Source: Zeugodacus cucurbitae
Taxonomy: Eukaryota; Arthropoda; Insecta; Diptera; Tephritidae
NCBI RefSeq assembly: GCF_028554725.1
Contig: NC_071669.1
Coordinates: forward strand, 47,199,501 to 47,263,500
Direction: 5' to 3'
DNA length: 64,000 nucleotides
The stretch's first letter is position 1. Each line of letters begins with the position of its first letter. A model generated the notes under the pieces. It made no database searches and had not been told where the DNA came from. It saw only the letters and a program-made list of their open reading frames with translations. A program made the translations under genes and the position numbers. Positions 1 to 12,599 of the stretch are shown here, one piece after another.

Positions 1-238
1 CCAGTTGTTCATTATTTCATCAGTATTGCCAACACTATGATGAGTTAATTGAGCTGATTTTTCGAGATTGGCTTTATAGCGTTTTTAGACAGCCAAATTA
101 ATTGATCAATACAAATTTTGATTGAGAAACCAGTTTTTGCCATTCACACTGCCGACTACTCGATAATCGATCAGCTGTTACACACTTTTTTTTGCTTTTC
201 ATAAGAAGTTGGTTAGTTTCATCAGCTGATTGGTTGAT

Positions 239-1252
239 GTTGTTGTTGTTGTAGCGGTTATCTATCCCTGCCTGAAAAGAAGAGTATAAATCTAGTTGTC
301 GTCGAAATCATCTAACGGGAGGCCCAGGAAACGTGCTGTTTCGACAGGGTTGGACCAAAGGGAAAGGGGTGTTAGATGAGTAGGGTTCGTTGGACATGCA
401 AAGAGGTGGTTAGAATCGTGCGGGGATTCGTTGCATGCGGGACATGTATTTTGTATGTCGGAGTTCAGTCTGGATAAGTAGGAGTTTAACCTGCTACAGT
501 ATCCAGATCGAAGTTGCGCAAGGGTCACTCTGGTTTCACGTGACAACTCGAGCTCTTCGTCTGCTATAGGTGGTGGTTTGGTTCCAAGGACGTCATTCAC
601 TGGGAGGGAGTCAATGAAGGTGTTGATAGCTCCACTGTGAATGGCGTTTAGAGCGTGTCTAAAACTGTCTGCGTCCGCAGTCTGGTCGGTATACGGATTG
701 AGTTCGTCGACGTGTTGTAGGAATGATCTCTTGATGCACCTAGGGGCGGTTCTGCTTCCAGCAAGTGACTACATCGATGATTTCTACGAAAACACCCAAG
801 TAGAAACTGCTTGGTAAGCAGTTCATTATGCTCCTTAATAGGCAGCATAATGGCCTCACTGACATTTGGTGACATCGAGAGACATCCTGTTGCTGTTCGG
901 AGTGCGGTGTTCTGGCACGTCTGTAGCTTCCTCTGCTGTGTGTCATTGCATCCAGGCGACCATACCGGTGCTGCGTAATTTACGACCGGCCGGCCGATAG
1001 CCTTGTAAGTGACCAGCAACGTTTCTTTGTCATTTTCCCAAGTTCTACCGGCTAGCGACTTGAGGATTTTGATGCTGCTCTGTACTTTAGTGACTATCGC
1101 AGTCGTGGGTGGAGTGAAGGAGTGCAGACTGTCTAATGTGACTCCCAAAATCTTGGGATTATTTACTGTCGGAATTGGTGTGCCATCGACATGAATGTTA
1201 AGACTTAGTCTGTACTCCTTCGTCCAATTGGTAAAAAGGGTCGATTGGTATT
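239..1252 (-). mobile_element. 5'-truncated jockey-like non-LTR retrotransposon
   Basis: Read on the minus strand, this is the 3' part of a LINE-type element: the region behind the reverse transcriptase, a short 3' UTR, and a tail of CAACAA units at the low-coordinate end (about 237-251). Recognisable blocks are TLFTNWTKEYRLSLNI, then PKILGVTLDS, then WSPGCNDTQQRKLQTCQN, followed by a C-terminal cysteine/histidine motif. These are standard in insect jockey-clade ORF2 proteins, which copy their own RNA into DNA at a nicked target. The catalytic palm (YADD) is absent because homology stops near 1252. Such 5' truncation is the usual result of incomplete target-primed reverse transcription. The copy is dead, having no ORF1, no catalytic core and a frameshift. 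Clade placement rests on motif memory only. Confidence 0.88.
292..1252 (-). pseudogene. ORF2 C-terminal fragment (reverse transcriptase), frameshifted
   Basis: The reading frame is open from about 1252 down to roughly 745. It then shifts by one base and continues in another frame to the TAG at 292-294. The break can be placed because the family pattern EAEPP...PPRCIKRSF straddles it: 'AEPPLG' is in the first frame and 'PRCIKRSFLQHVDE' in the second. After the shift the frame reads through SFRHALNAIHSGAINTFIDS to a terminal CPACNESPHDSNHLFAC block, a CCHC-like zinc-binding motif seen at the end of many LINE proteins. The fragment covers roughly 310 codons of a protein normally about 900 residues long. 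The single frameshift with otherwise good preservation suggests a fairly recent insertion. Confidence 0.85.
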
Positions 1253-1257
1253 TTTAC

Positions 1258-1409
1258 CAGCGACATCTACCGTAGCTTTTTTTATAAAAAAATTCAGCCA
1301 ATCGCAGACAATGATCGTATGTCGTAAGTCTTTGTCGCAGAGTTTCACTTAATTATCAATTCGATTAAAATTCAATCAAAATTAATATAGATTTTTATTT
1401 TGTATGGTT
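1258..1409. repeat. Dispersed 150-base repeat, copy 1
   Basis: This stretch, starting CAGCGACATCTACCGTAG and ending near TTTTATTTTGTATGGT, recurs in the same orientation at 46,889-47,040 with scattered substitutions. The first ~85 bases are bounded by CAGCGACA on the left and TTTGTCGCAG on the right, which are imperfect inverted copies of each other. This hints at a small terminal-inverted-repeat element, although similarity continues for another ~65 bases past the right copy. It directly abuts the truncated end of the retrotransposon. The class is unknown. Confidence 0.7.
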
Positions 1410-4400
1410 ATGATATTTCAACCATATTTCAGAAAGAGATATGTATATCGAAGAGTAATAAAATTTTGTCTGAGGATATTAATTTAACTAAGAAGCTATG
1501 TAATGTAAACTAATACAAAACTGGTATCTAGCTGATTGGCAATTGAAATTTCTGAGGCGATCAAGACGTTCATAAATATCAAACGCTCGTATTCAAAAAG
1601 GTAGACAACTGAACATTTGGGATTGAGGTTCATATACAAAATTAATTATAATATGTTTTATTTATTTTTTTAATTTTTATTTATTATTCCACAATCAATA
1701 AATATGAATTATTGCACTGCTAACCAAATCTTATAATTTAATTTTTATTACCACCTATAAGTATTTGCAATACATTTATAAGCTTGCATCATTTGTCCTT
1801 CAATCAATTTGTTCGCACTGTTGTGCTAATAGTGAAATTAAACAAAAAATAACCATATTTCATGCAAAATATTAAAAAGAATGCATTTTTTTGTATTTAC
1901 ATTAGGGTGTAGCATATTTTTACGCGGCATAATTTTGTTATAATTATTTAAGTCCATTTCTTTTTTACTTATATAGCCACGATTATTGTCATATATAGCA
2001 TTTAATATACATTCAATATTTGTTACTTATGAAACAAAGAAACAATAATTATAACAGATTGTATCACAAAAGAAGTGAAGAGGTAACTCTCCAAAAAAAA
2101 AAAAATATTGAAGAAAAAAACTATAGCACTAAATCTACCCTAATGTGACAGCCGCAGCAAACTTGAGTTTTGATTCGTATGAAGAATTGCAAACAAATTA
2201 TGAAGAATTGGATTGAATTTATTATTTTTATAAAACATCCACAGGTATAAAGTCCAACGGTAGTTCGTTGATAACTCAAAATAAGTTGGACTCTGATCAT
2301 GCATAATTTTTTAATATATTTTGGGATTATTAGCAATAATTTTCCATTATTTACCATGGAAAGCATATTAAAAAACATTAGTGTATAAAAAAGTCAAGTA
2401 TAAGTTAAAACTTTTAAACCAAAATATTTTGCTTTCACGTCACAAAAACAAAACATATCTCACAAAGCATTACTAATACACTCGAAATAAGCGAAGAATG
2501 TGCGTTGGCGACGACGTCAGCAGCAAAGCACAAACAACATTTACGTGCTTACGTTTATATACATACATATATACACATCTGTATGTGTCTACATACTTGC
2601 AAGTAGATTTGCAAAAGTTCTATTACTATTCGATTAACCTCAACCCCTTTAAAGCATTGCACACATGTATACATATACATTTAGACAGAATACAGTCAGA
2701 ATCGCAATTTAATCGAACCCTGTAAGATAATGGAAGAAAAATTACGTAGCTCAGTTGCAATTGCATTGCAGCGGGTGCTGAAGTGCGTTAGTATGTCATA
2801 CATCTACGAATTAACCTGTAAAATATTTTAGAGATGCAGTAACTATTCAAAACTACACTTGAACTGAACCATTCACAGAAAAAACTTAGAAGTGTTGCCT
2901 ACATTTTGGCGCATTACTATAAAAATTACTTAGATACAAGAAAGACGAAGAATCCAGTTTAGTATAACTGATTGGATTGATTCGCTTTAGAGAGATTTTT
3001 TTTTTTTTTTAGAATTTATTTTATTTTTTCTGACATTTAGAATAATAGATTTAGTACGGTCAACTATCTTGGAATGAAGAAGCTATTGTTATGAGAATTA
3101 TGCCTTGAAAAATAAACATGAAAACCTGAGTATTTTGGATAGTCTTATTGTTTTAGATAAATATTTATTTTATAATTTTATTGTTGTATGGAAGAAAATA
3201 TTCTCAAATAAATTTCTTTAGAATTTTTCCATTTTGACAGCTTTTTATATCAGGGTTATCTCGGTAACATAAACTAGATTATCGTAGGAGCAATGTATTT
3301 CTTCCCTAACTAGCGGTAAATCTTTGGAGTGTTAATTATCCATTATATTCTTACTAGGACCAGTATATCACTGTTTAAGGCGGAATATGAACTAGTCCAT
3401 AGCTGTTTTATAGCTACTTGGATTTTATGCAGTGTTTATTCACTATTGTTTTATTGTTTTGTACAATTAGTTACGTATGAAATGTGTAAATAACCAAATA
3501 ATTGCTTTCATCTCTTTTGTGGTAAAAAAAAACTTAAGATTCTCAGAAGGAAATGTCTACTGTTTTGCCCTAATTAATATCATAAACCAAGAAGCTATTC
3601 AAAAATCGAACATCCATCTAATTAGAGATTGGACAGCATACATTTTACATATATTCGTATGCTGGTTACTTTAAAAATAATTTCTATAAACTTTATTTTA
3701 CTTAGAATTAGTGAAACCAAAAATGTAAACAACTGCAGACCACCCATATATAATACCAAAAATATCAAAAATAATATAACGAGATTTTTCCTACTGGATC
3801 ACTGCATGCTGCAAAACATTGCAGTTGTACCTATGTACATAGCTGTTCGCATTTCTGCCACATTGCACGCGCTGTTGCTGCTGCTAAGCGTACAAGCGTT
3901 GCACGTCTAATTGAATTGCTAGCGTGTGTTGCCAACTGAGTTCGCACACACATTCCCTGGCAACGCACATAAAAACAATAGCAACCGGCTGCGTATACCG
4001 AGGAGGAGAGGGAGGGGAGTGCAAATGTGCAAACAATTTTGTATGCGCGAACGAAGCAATTTGCTATTAATTTGCACATTTAACAAGCGCGCATTGAACA
4101 GGCACCCTGTGGTGCTGGCTATGGATGTTTAAATGAAAAAACATTTAAAGATTTCTGTTGAAAGACCGATTGATTGACTGTTTGAGAATTTCAAATAAAA
4201 TTGCATAGCACATAAAGCATATTTGCAGCGGTATAGCGGGAAACTATTCTTCGTAAATTATCTTATAGCTACTTGGATCTATGTAGTATATACCATAGAT
4301 AATCCTCGTACTCAAATAATAATACTCGAGTATAAGGCAATATTACTTTTCAAATTCAATATTTGCCTACAGTTATATTTATCACTTCACTTAAACCTAT

Positions 4401-5419
4401 ATAATAATTTTCCTGGAATATATAGTAGTTGGAAACTTGTAAGTCACCACCCTTAATCACTTCTTGGTAGCATAGCATAGCAAATACAAATAAATATTTA
4501 TTTTATGCAATGAACATGACAAAGTAAATACTTGAAGTAATCGCAAATATTTAAGATATGCAGTGGATACCAAGCATATTAGCTACACCTAAGCAACTTG
4601 AATACACTTTAAATAAACAAGAAATCACTTCTACGAAAAAAGCTACACCATAAGAACTATAAGAAAAAAAGAATCCCTGTATTGTGCAGTTTTATCAGAT
4701 TAATCTGAACTAATAAAAATATGTCTGCTGTTTAGCTGTAAAAGGGGAGGTTTTTAAAGGTAATTCTCGGCACTATGGTGTTTACTACATACCATACCAC
4801 TATATACTATGTACAGGGCTAACTAAGGAAAATAAAAATAATTCGAATAAGATTTTAAACTTTTTATTCACTCATATATAATATATACTTGTCGAGTTAA
4901 ATTCTATATGTATAAGAGAGTATGTGTGTATATAATTAAAGAAATATAATTACTTAATTATATATCTACTAGTTCGAACTTTCAGGTATTCTCTCAGCTA
5001 GCTTTTCTTCAGCTTTCAGTGAAGAGCTTGAGACTAACGTCCATTACAGTTGTCTGGTTATTCGAAAATTATTAGTGTGCAATCTTTCTCGACAAGATTT
5101 TGCTTTTTTAACTTTTAATCTATAATGTAATTGATTCGATGCGAGATTCTTAGAAGATTGATTTAGAAGAGCAGTTTAAAAGAGTTTGGAGGGTATTAGA
5201 TTCGAATGTATTATTATAACATGGAGTTAAAAGTATATAAGATTGGAATAAACCGACTTAAGGAAAGGAACCATCCGTTTAAGATGATGATTTAAGTAAA
5301 GTTAAAGAATCATAATGTAAGATCAGAATTTTAAAAATATTTTTGTTTTACATTTACAGTACTACGAGTCGCTATGTCTTCGAAAAGAACTTGACCAAGT
5401 AAAGTATAATAATATCAAA
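1410..5419. other. AT-rich non-coding stretch
   Basis: I see no convincing gene. The stretch is A+T-rich with homopolymer T (around 2999-3010) and poly-A tracts. A clearly GC-richer island lies at about 3,800-4,130, with GCACGCGCTGTTGCTGCTGC and nearby CG-containing sequence. It could be a conserved regulatory block, but nothing proves it. Open frames in the island run on both strands and share no recognisable domain. One copy of the 14-base AAATGTAGGCAACA word lies at 2,893-2,906. Confidence 0.6.
2893..2906 (-). repeat. 14-base dispersed word AAATGTAGGCAACA, copy A
   Basis: The plus strand reads TGTTGCCTACATTT, followed by TTGGCGC. The other exact copies are at 8,241, 25,414 and 34,548, with a one-mismatch copy at 36,510. 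On the minus strand the context is GCGCCAAAATGTAGGCAACA, which also matches the copy at 25,414 exactly over 20 bases. The function is unknown. Confidence 0.75.
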
Positions 5420-5935
5420 TTGAATTGATATCAAATTGACGCTAGAACTGAAGCCGCTTGACCACCAGAATTATCGTTTGTTCGTGTATTGGGCTGACCA
5501 ACAATTTGAAAATTATTTTCAGCGATGAGTCTCATTTCTAGCGAATGGCTTCCTCAATAAGCAAAATATGCGTTATTGTTCAGGTAGCATCCATGTATTA
5601 CCTTTGCCTCTTGAAAAAATTACGGTTTGGGGCCGGCGCCGTCCGTTTATTTTTGGCCCGAATTGGATGCTATGGACTTGGACAAAATGTGGTGGACGAC
5701 GCCACAAGCCACACCAAGTACAGTGAACCTGTTATCTCACAAAATAGCCCAGTCAATTGGCCGCCTTGATCGTGCGATTTGACGCCGTTAGATTATTTCC
5801 TGTGGGACTACGTCAAGTATATGGTATATGCCAACAAGGCAGCAACGATTGACGAACTTCGTACGAATATCGAATGTGAAATTACAGCAGTCGAAAATTG
5901 GGAATTTTTGTTTTATAAAAAAAAAAACATTGAAT
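5420..5935 (+). pseudogene. Decayed Tc1/mariner-superfamily transposase
   Basis: Fragments in shifting frames line up, in order, with the catalytic half of an IS630/Tc1/mariner transposase. The first is KLTLELKPLDHQNYRLFVYW (from about 5,430). Next comes IIFSDESHF (about 5,510), carrying a catalytic aspartate, then NGFLNKQNMRY. A weak KITVWG block and a LDAMDLDKMWW / DDATSHT block (the second-aspartate neighbourhood, here damaged) follow. The last part is NSPVNWPP, a TGA stop, and SCDLTPLDYFLWDYVK. The tail VYANKAATIDELRTNIECEI ends near 5,895. Stops (TAG after DESHF, TGA after PP) and several frameshifts show it is long dead. No terminal inverted repeats were found. The family is recognised from the DLTPLDYFLW and SDESHF signatures; the precise subfamily is not assigned. 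Confidence 0.85.
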
Positions 5936-8240
5936 AATTAGTAAATTTTATAAAAATAAAACACAGAAAACATTTTTTAGCATATTCTTTAGCGTGTAGC
6001 AATTTTTAGTTAATGTTTATTTTTCATAAAATCAAAAAAATACTATTAAGATAACGGATATATTTAAAAGTATTACTAATTAATAATGCTATAGCTAATA
6101 AAAAATTGAATGAAAACTAATTTTTATCAAACACACATATTTTAAAATTGAGCTTAAGTGTAGGTGTATAACAATCTTGCGCTGTAAAGTAGTAGCGAAA
6201 CGTAAGCTGCATGAGCTTAGATGATCTAGGAAACAAAAATTAACTCAGCAGATCACTCATTTCCCTCAGTTCACCTATAGTCAAGGTCCCAACATTGAGT
6301 TCATTTGCCTTGCTCGAAAGCTACGGAAAACTACAATTGTAAAGCTATACATATGTATCTATATAAGAGTGTATATATGTAAGTAATTGCTATGTAAGTA
6401 TTATGTACTTGATTATTTATGTCTCTCAAAGACACATGTCAACACTAAAGCGTGTATTTTCAAGGTGAAAGTCAAATCCACTGTATTTAAACTAAAATAG
6501 ATTTACAAAATTCTGTATATGCATGTATGTGATTTATGACAATTTCACAGCAATAAATGTGCGGGCGTTGATAGCGTGTAACAAATGAAATTGTCAAAAT
6601 TTTGAACATAACTCAATTATTTGCAATAATTTCTGCAAATTAATTTGCGGCGTTGAAAAGTACAACATGTTCGCATGTCAAAATGAAACCAAAATTTAAA
6701 TTGCATATGAGTAAGAAAAGCAAATATTATTTGGCCGCTTATTTGCAAACACACACACTGTGGTGGTATATCAAAGGTATACAATTGGCAACGCTTGAAT
6801 GCCACCGAAACAATTAAAGTGTCTAAACTTAAAGCGAGTGAGTAAGCGTTTTACAATTATTGAATATCAAAAGGCGAGTGAATTGCGTACAACGCAAATC
6901 TATGAAAACCATTTTCATACTTTCTACCCAAGTATAGGTGTATATATGTATTGGTGCGCGTTTCCTGCTACGCGAACTTCTAACGGTTCATGTTCGTGAG
7001 CAATGACAATTAACTAGATAACTCCCCACCGCGCTCTTCCCCTCGCATCGAAAATAATTTAAGCGATTTTCTTCACGAAATTATTGCCAAAATGTCATTT
7101 CTTCAACTTAATAGGTAGCGACTGCACAGCTAACGGCTGGCGAGCAAGCAAGGAAAATTAAGGTGTATATAAATTTTCACAGCCAATCTGTCGTGCTCGA
7201 ACCAATCGAACCAAATGGCTTTCAATATGGCACGCAGCGCAGTCACAGATGGCGGCCAGAGACGGCAGGTGGGGGTACTCTTCCATTTATATATATTTCT
7301 ATATATCTACACCGTAACGGTTTGCGAGTTGGTGACAATCAGTCAGTCGATCTGTGACAATACTCACGCTATATACGAGTATATTGGCAGCGTTAAGCTT
7401 ATGTCGTCTTCGTCGCCGATTGCTGTGCTGGGACGATACGCCAGCGCTGTAGCATTGCCAACGTCAAAATGGCAGACGCCTGGCGCATGGCCAAAATTTC
7501 TATTCACAACTACTCGATAATTTCGGTGTACAAGACCACAGCGAATACATACATACATACAAACAAATAGCTGTATTTGTAGGTGACAGCCACCACTCCA
7601 ACAATTGCCAGCCATGGCCCACACAAGCTTAATGGGAAATGCCATCCATCTAGCCACTAACAAGCCGCTGAATGGACGTGCAAGCTGCAGCATTGCCAAA
7701 GAGTCAGCGCAAATGACGCGTGCGGCATGGTATTGGTAATGGAAATGGCCGAGAAAGCCACAATGCAGCTGAATAACCAAATGAAAACGGGAATGAAGTA
7801 ATAATTTCGCTAGCGCATGCTATATAGCCTGGTGCTGGTATAGTGCTGCGTGCTTACAAAGGTTTGTGAGTATGTCTGGCTTCAGTTGACTATAACAATT
7901 GACTGTCCATTACAATCAAATTAAATTGAATGATTGTATGATTTCATAAGTGCTTTTGAGTAACTAACAGTCAATTTGCATATTTCATTGTTGACTTTTA
8001 TTTTTTCTTTTTTTAATAAAAGTCCTCTAAAAAGAGGTTTCTAATGGAATTGGAGCTGCAACCCTTGCTTTTTTATGAAATTGCGTATGGTGACAGAGTT
8101 GAAAGTTGAAAAGTCGCCTAAAGGTATGCTTCTTTTGAGTTACTGCAGTGAATATTTAAGTTTTATATACAATGATTTTTAATTGATCGTATCCAAAAAA
8201 ACACTTATTTTTTTTAACTACTACTGTTAAAAAAATAAAG

Positions 8241-8254
8241 TGTTGCCTACATTT
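8241..8254 (-). repeat. 14-base dispersed word AAATGTAGGCAACA, copy B
   Basis: The plus strand reads TGTTGCCTACATTT followed by AGGCTGC. The flanks do not resemble those of the other copies except for A/T-rich sequence on the 3' side of the word. It sits 60 bases upstream of a 63-codon ATG-initiated reading frame, with no demonstrated link. Confidence 0.75.
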
Positions 8255-8313
8255 AGGCTGCTTTTTGAAATACTTTAACCAAGAAGCCTACCTAGAGCTT
8301 TTATGGAAATGTA

Positions 8314-8505
8314 ATGGAAAACAATATCAGTATATTAACCTTAAACAATCTAACTGTATTGCTTATAATTGTGGGCGGATTATATTTTTACATAAAAGTA
8401 AAGGCGTCAAGGTGTGAGCTCTACGAAATGTTTAAAAATGATATTATAAATAGCACAGAAAAAAATGTAAAAAAAGTTTGTAAAAAATATATTCTAAAAC
8501 CCTAA
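8314..8505 (+). CDS. Candidate small membrane peptide (63 codons), weak
   Basis: An ATG with G at -3 and G at +4 opens a 63-residue frame. The N-terminal half is hydrophobic (LTVLLIIVGGLYFYIKV, a plausible single transmembrane helix) and the C-terminal half is lysine-rich (TEKNVKKVCKKYILKP). That layout is what a single-pass micropeptide would look like. AT-rich DNA also produces such lysine/isoleucine-rich frames by chance. I recognise no family, no splice structure and no clear promoter, so it is listed only as a candidate. Confidence 0.15.
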   Translation: MENNISILTLNNLTVLLIIVGGLYFYIKVKASRCELYEMFKNDIINSTEKNVKKVCKKYILKP

Positions 8506-10680
8506 AATGTATCTTTGATTATTAAAAAATTATCTACCACTCACAACACTCCACAGAAATGTATTCCCTTTGAGGGTTTATTCTGTCTCATTTACTTTTT
8601 CCAATCAACCGTATGATTTCCGGCAACATGTATATTATTTATACCAATGTGCCTTATCCCTGGCATTATTTAAATGGCAAATGGCTTGTGGTATGACCAA
8701 ATATCAAGGTATCCAACCATTTTGTATTATTAATACGACGTCAGCACTGCCAGTCGTCGACGAAGCTGTATAATTTTTTGTGTTTAGCATTTAGCCTTCA
8801 GTCGGCTATAAGACGTCATTCGTGTATGTGTAGTTTTATTTTGATTTTTATTTTTGTCAATTTTCCTGGGCATTTTCCATTTAGCTACAACTGAGAGACA
8901 TATAGTACAAACATATGTGATTTTGTATTGTACGAGAGTATGCAATTTTTCTTTTTGTGGTATGACTCAGTGGTAGGGTTATTGTGAAATAATTTCACTT
9001 TCTAAAAAAATTCGAATATACGATATTTTTTATTGATTTTAGGAAGGAATTGTTGAGAGATGTTTTGTATTGGTTTTAAAGATTTGTAGATGTTAAAAAT
9101 TGGCAATATATTCGAAATAATATATTCGAAATTGGTCTTAATAACCACTTTTTTCAAGTTTTCGATTATTTTCGAATAATGACAATGTATTTTTCAAAGA
9201 AGAAACCTTGAAGAAATATTGAAAACAATTAATTAAATAATTGCTACTAAATAATGAAAGTTTCATATCCTATATTTAACACGGTAGTAAACGCTTTAGC
9301 ACAATGAATTGAGTGAAAGCTCTAAATGAAAGCTTTGCACCAGTAAAATTTAGCAGCAATATATTTTCCCACAATTTTCTATTTTAATGCAACTAACAAC
9401 TTAAAACCAAATTGACAAGCATAAATTTGTATTAGTTCGTGATGAGCTACCACCACAGCAGCTTACACACCCCCCACATCATTCGAGAATGTCTGTCAGC
9501 TATAATGCAGAATCATCAATTGACCCGCTTCAATGTCTTCGTATACATGTAAATGTCATCGCATAATCCCGAGTTTGCTTGCAATGAAGATTTATTGCAA
9601 AACACTTTCACTGAGTGGATGGCTGCCTGAAGGAAGCTATGGCCGCTGTGGAACCCCGAACAGTTGCCGGTAATTTGTGGTAAAAGAAAATGTTTGTAGA
9701 TATGTATGAATGGATGTATGCATGTACGTAGGAAAACTAATAAATTTCACTTGTTCGGCAAGTTGTTCAGTTGAAGCGGGAGGTCACCGGCAAAGTGATT
9801 GGTTTGTTTAAAGTCAATGCTGCTGGAAACAACGGAACGTGGATGTCAAGATTGATTAGGAATGTTTGATTTGAATTTCAACGAAAGTTAACGTTGCAAA
9901 GTCATGCTTGCGGTGTGTCGACAGGTAATTGGTATTGGTTAAAATGGGAGCTGGCGGAAGGTAAAAGTTATATTTAAGCATTTCAAAATTTGTTCGTTGA
10001 AATTTTAGAAAATGTTTTAAGTTTAAATTGCTTTTGTTAAAAATGTCAGTGAGCATTCAGAGCGTAAAAATATCTGTTGAATTTCGAAAATAAATCTGCT
10101 ATACTGCATACGAATTAGTCTTGACAAGATTTATAAGTATTTTAATTGCGAAATGTCGCAAAAAATAACAGAAAAGCTTTAACTTTCACAACGCTGGCAG
10201 CTACACCACCCCTTGCGAAAAGCGTAAACAAAAACACAAAAGCAAACACCATTTTGACGGCCCATTGTCTCTAGCGCAACGCCTCTGCAATTTATGAAAA
10301 ACTTGTATGTTTGTTGCTTGGAATTTCACCGCTACAGCAAATAATATTTCAGAAATATACGCTTAGCAAAATATAATGAAAAATGCATTTTGATGACAAA
10401 TATTTGCGAATGAAATTGCGTTGGTTTCTAGCTTAAAAATACAATTCGTGCATTAATTAGCTTTGTACATAAGGGTGGTACTTAACTGAAATTAAAAAAA
10501 AGACACTAAATTAATATTTTTTTTTTATTAAATTATTAATATTTTTTTTTAGTTTTTACAGCTGAAACATTTTTTTTATTTCCTATGTAGATTGTATTGC
10601 TACTAAACTTGGAACAAATTTAGTAAATTCACTCCACTTGAAAGATTTTTGCTTCAGAAACTTTTTTTAAAACAAGAAAA

Positions 10681-11379
10681 AACGTTAACTTCGGCTGTAC
10701 CGAAGCTAATATACCCTTCACAGGTGCATTTCTTTTAGTAACTATATGTTTAAGCAAATCTAAAGACGTAAGAAAAAGTAGGTAAAAAAAAAGAAAACAT
10801 TTGACTAATGCTTTTTAGCCGTGTTGTTTGCTAGAAACATTAAGGTTATATAGTTAACCGATCTGAACAATTTCTTCGGATTATTATCTTAAGCAGTAAT
10901 CCATGTCTAATTTCGTGAAGATACCACGTCAAATGCGGAAGTTTTCCATACAAGCCCTTGATTCCGATCGTTCAATTTGTATGACAGCTATATGCTATAG
11001 TGAACCGATCCGAACAATTTTTTCGGAGATTAAATTATTTCTATGAACAATAACTCACACCAAATTTCGTGAAGATATGTAGTAAAATGCGGAAGTTTTC
11101 CATACAAGCCCTTGATTCCGATCGTTCAGCTTGTATGACAGCTATATGATATAGTGATCCGATATCGGCAGTTCAGACAAATGAGCAGCTTCTTGAAGAG
11201 AAAATAACATCTGCAAAATTTCAAAACGATATCTTAAAAACTGATATATATACAGACGGACAGACAGACGGACATGGCTAAATCGACTCAGTTCAACATA
11301 CTGATCATTTATATACATACTTTATAGGGTCTCCGACGCTTCCTTCTGGGTGTTACAAACTTCGTGACAAACTTAATAC
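10681..11379 (-). mobile_element. DINE-1-like (Helentron-type) element, copy 1
   Basis: It is the longest and the only inverted one of three copies; the other two are at 41,181 and 42,660. At low coordinates it ends in the hairpin CTTCGG-CTGTAC-CGAAG, followed (reading outward) by the GTTAACG sequence also seen at the end of copy 3. The body carries the block GTTACAAACTTCGTGACAAA plus CCATGTCCGTCTGTCTGTCC on the minus strand. The AGAAGGAAGCGTC / AGTCGATTTAGCCATG / GTCCGTCTGTC core is the one known from Drosophila DINE-1 (INE-1), non-autonomous rolling-circle elements with no protein. Inside, a ~150-base unit (CTTCACGAAATTT...ACAGCTATAT) occurs twice. The 5' terminal hairpin of the other copies is missing, so this copy is trimmed at its high-coordinate end. 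Confidence 0.85.
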
Positions 11380-12590
11380 TCCAATAACTGAAGGCTCAAT
11401 GAATAAAAATGCCCAAAAATGTGTACCCTCATACCTCTCTATACTTTGCAAAGATAATTTCATTTGTTCATTTCAATTCTCAAAACAACAGTTGCAGTCC
11501 TAAAACATACAGTGATCCAAAGTATTTCCCTAAACGAAAGATAACTTCAATGAAACTCGAATCAGATCTCCTTAATCACTGTTCCCAAGATCCTCCACTT
11601 TTTGTGTTAAAAAAAAACCTTACCACCCTTATGTTTCAACACCATTAAACACCAACATGCCGGCATAGATGTGAATATTTATGGCGTTGGAAAATATGTC
11701 ATATTAATTTTATTAGCTCAATTATCATTATTATTGTTATCGCTTGGAACGCAGCAAAAATATTGCATGGTTCAAAGTTGGTTGGTGCGAAATCGCTGCT
11801 GGCCACTGGCCAATAAATTTGAAGTGAAATGAAAATTTTGTGAAACGAATCTTTAAATTCACTCAATGCCACTTTCATTCCAAGCAGCAAATTGAATAAA
11901 ATACAAATAATATGGAATAGGAACCGGGGTGTGGGAGGCGACAGGGACCACCACACAAGTATGTAGGTGGTAGAACAAGGGAATTTGATGAACTGTCGCG
12001 CTGTTAGACAATCGGTCGTGCGTTTGGGGTAATTCACGATCGCTCCGCAGCAAATAGTTTGTCACTGTGGTGCTGCGCCGGTTTATTTAATGCGCAGCAC
12101 AAAATTGATTGCAATCGCTATGCGGTGTACTAGTTGCTTAGTGTGCTCTCGTAAATGAGTTTTCACTTTTCGGGCTTAATGAGCCACAGACGCAAATGTT
12201 GGCAAATTAAATGAATTCTAACACTTTTACTACAGAATTTCTACAATAATCATTTGATTTTATTAATTCTTAAAATTTAATTACAACACTTTCTGTATTA
12301 TTCACGAAGTAAGACACCTACACCTAGTGGTACATAGCCATTGCTTTCGAAATATATTTTCGAAATACAATAAGTTTCTCTGGTTTATAATTATTGCAAG
12401 TATTTTTGTATTTTTAAAATCATATTTTTGAGGTGCAAATATTTTTAAAATAGAGAACGCAAATATAAATCTAGTAAATGCGTCAAAGATGGACACCTGC
12501 AACTAGAAAATACGCCACATTTTACAGTTTTTCTTTGATAAAGCTGAAAACACAAGCCAGACGGCTGCCAATTTGAATTGGTTTAGGGAC
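11380..12590. other. Non-coding stretch
   Basis: Nothing recognisable as a gene. A GC-richer block at 11,920-12,140 (GGAACCGGGGTGTGGGAGGC and neighbours) contains overlapping open frames on the minus strand, without domain similarity that I can name. The rest is A+T-rich. Confidence 0.5.
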
Positions 12591-12599
12591 CTGTTGCTG

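Larger units (their letters stand above)
5936..10680. other. Non-coding stretch with a GC-richer island
   Basis: No established gene is visible. Positions 6,980-7,800 are noticeably GC-richer than the surroundings and hold overlapping open frames on both strands. The longest is 138 codons on the minus strand (7,364-7,780) and starts at a non-ATG codon, so composition is a better explanation than coding. A duplicate of the AAATGTAGGCAACA word lies at 8,241-8,254. Positions 8,800-9,400 and 9,840-10,660 are A+T-rich. At 10,495-10,552 the phrase TTAATATTTTTTTTTTATTA is nearly repeated. Confidence 0.5.

Noticed and set aside
1234..1258. Extension of the 150-base repeat leftwards (GATTGGTATTTTTACC versus GATTAATATTTTTAGC)
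   Set aside because: In copy 1 this stretch can be read as retrotransposon coding sequence, so the resemblance may be chance; the boundary was set at CAGCGACATC.
7364..7780. 138-codon minus-strand frame in a GC-richer island
   Set aside because: Non-ATG start, overlapping frame on the other strand, no domain. Kept only as a possible regulatory island.
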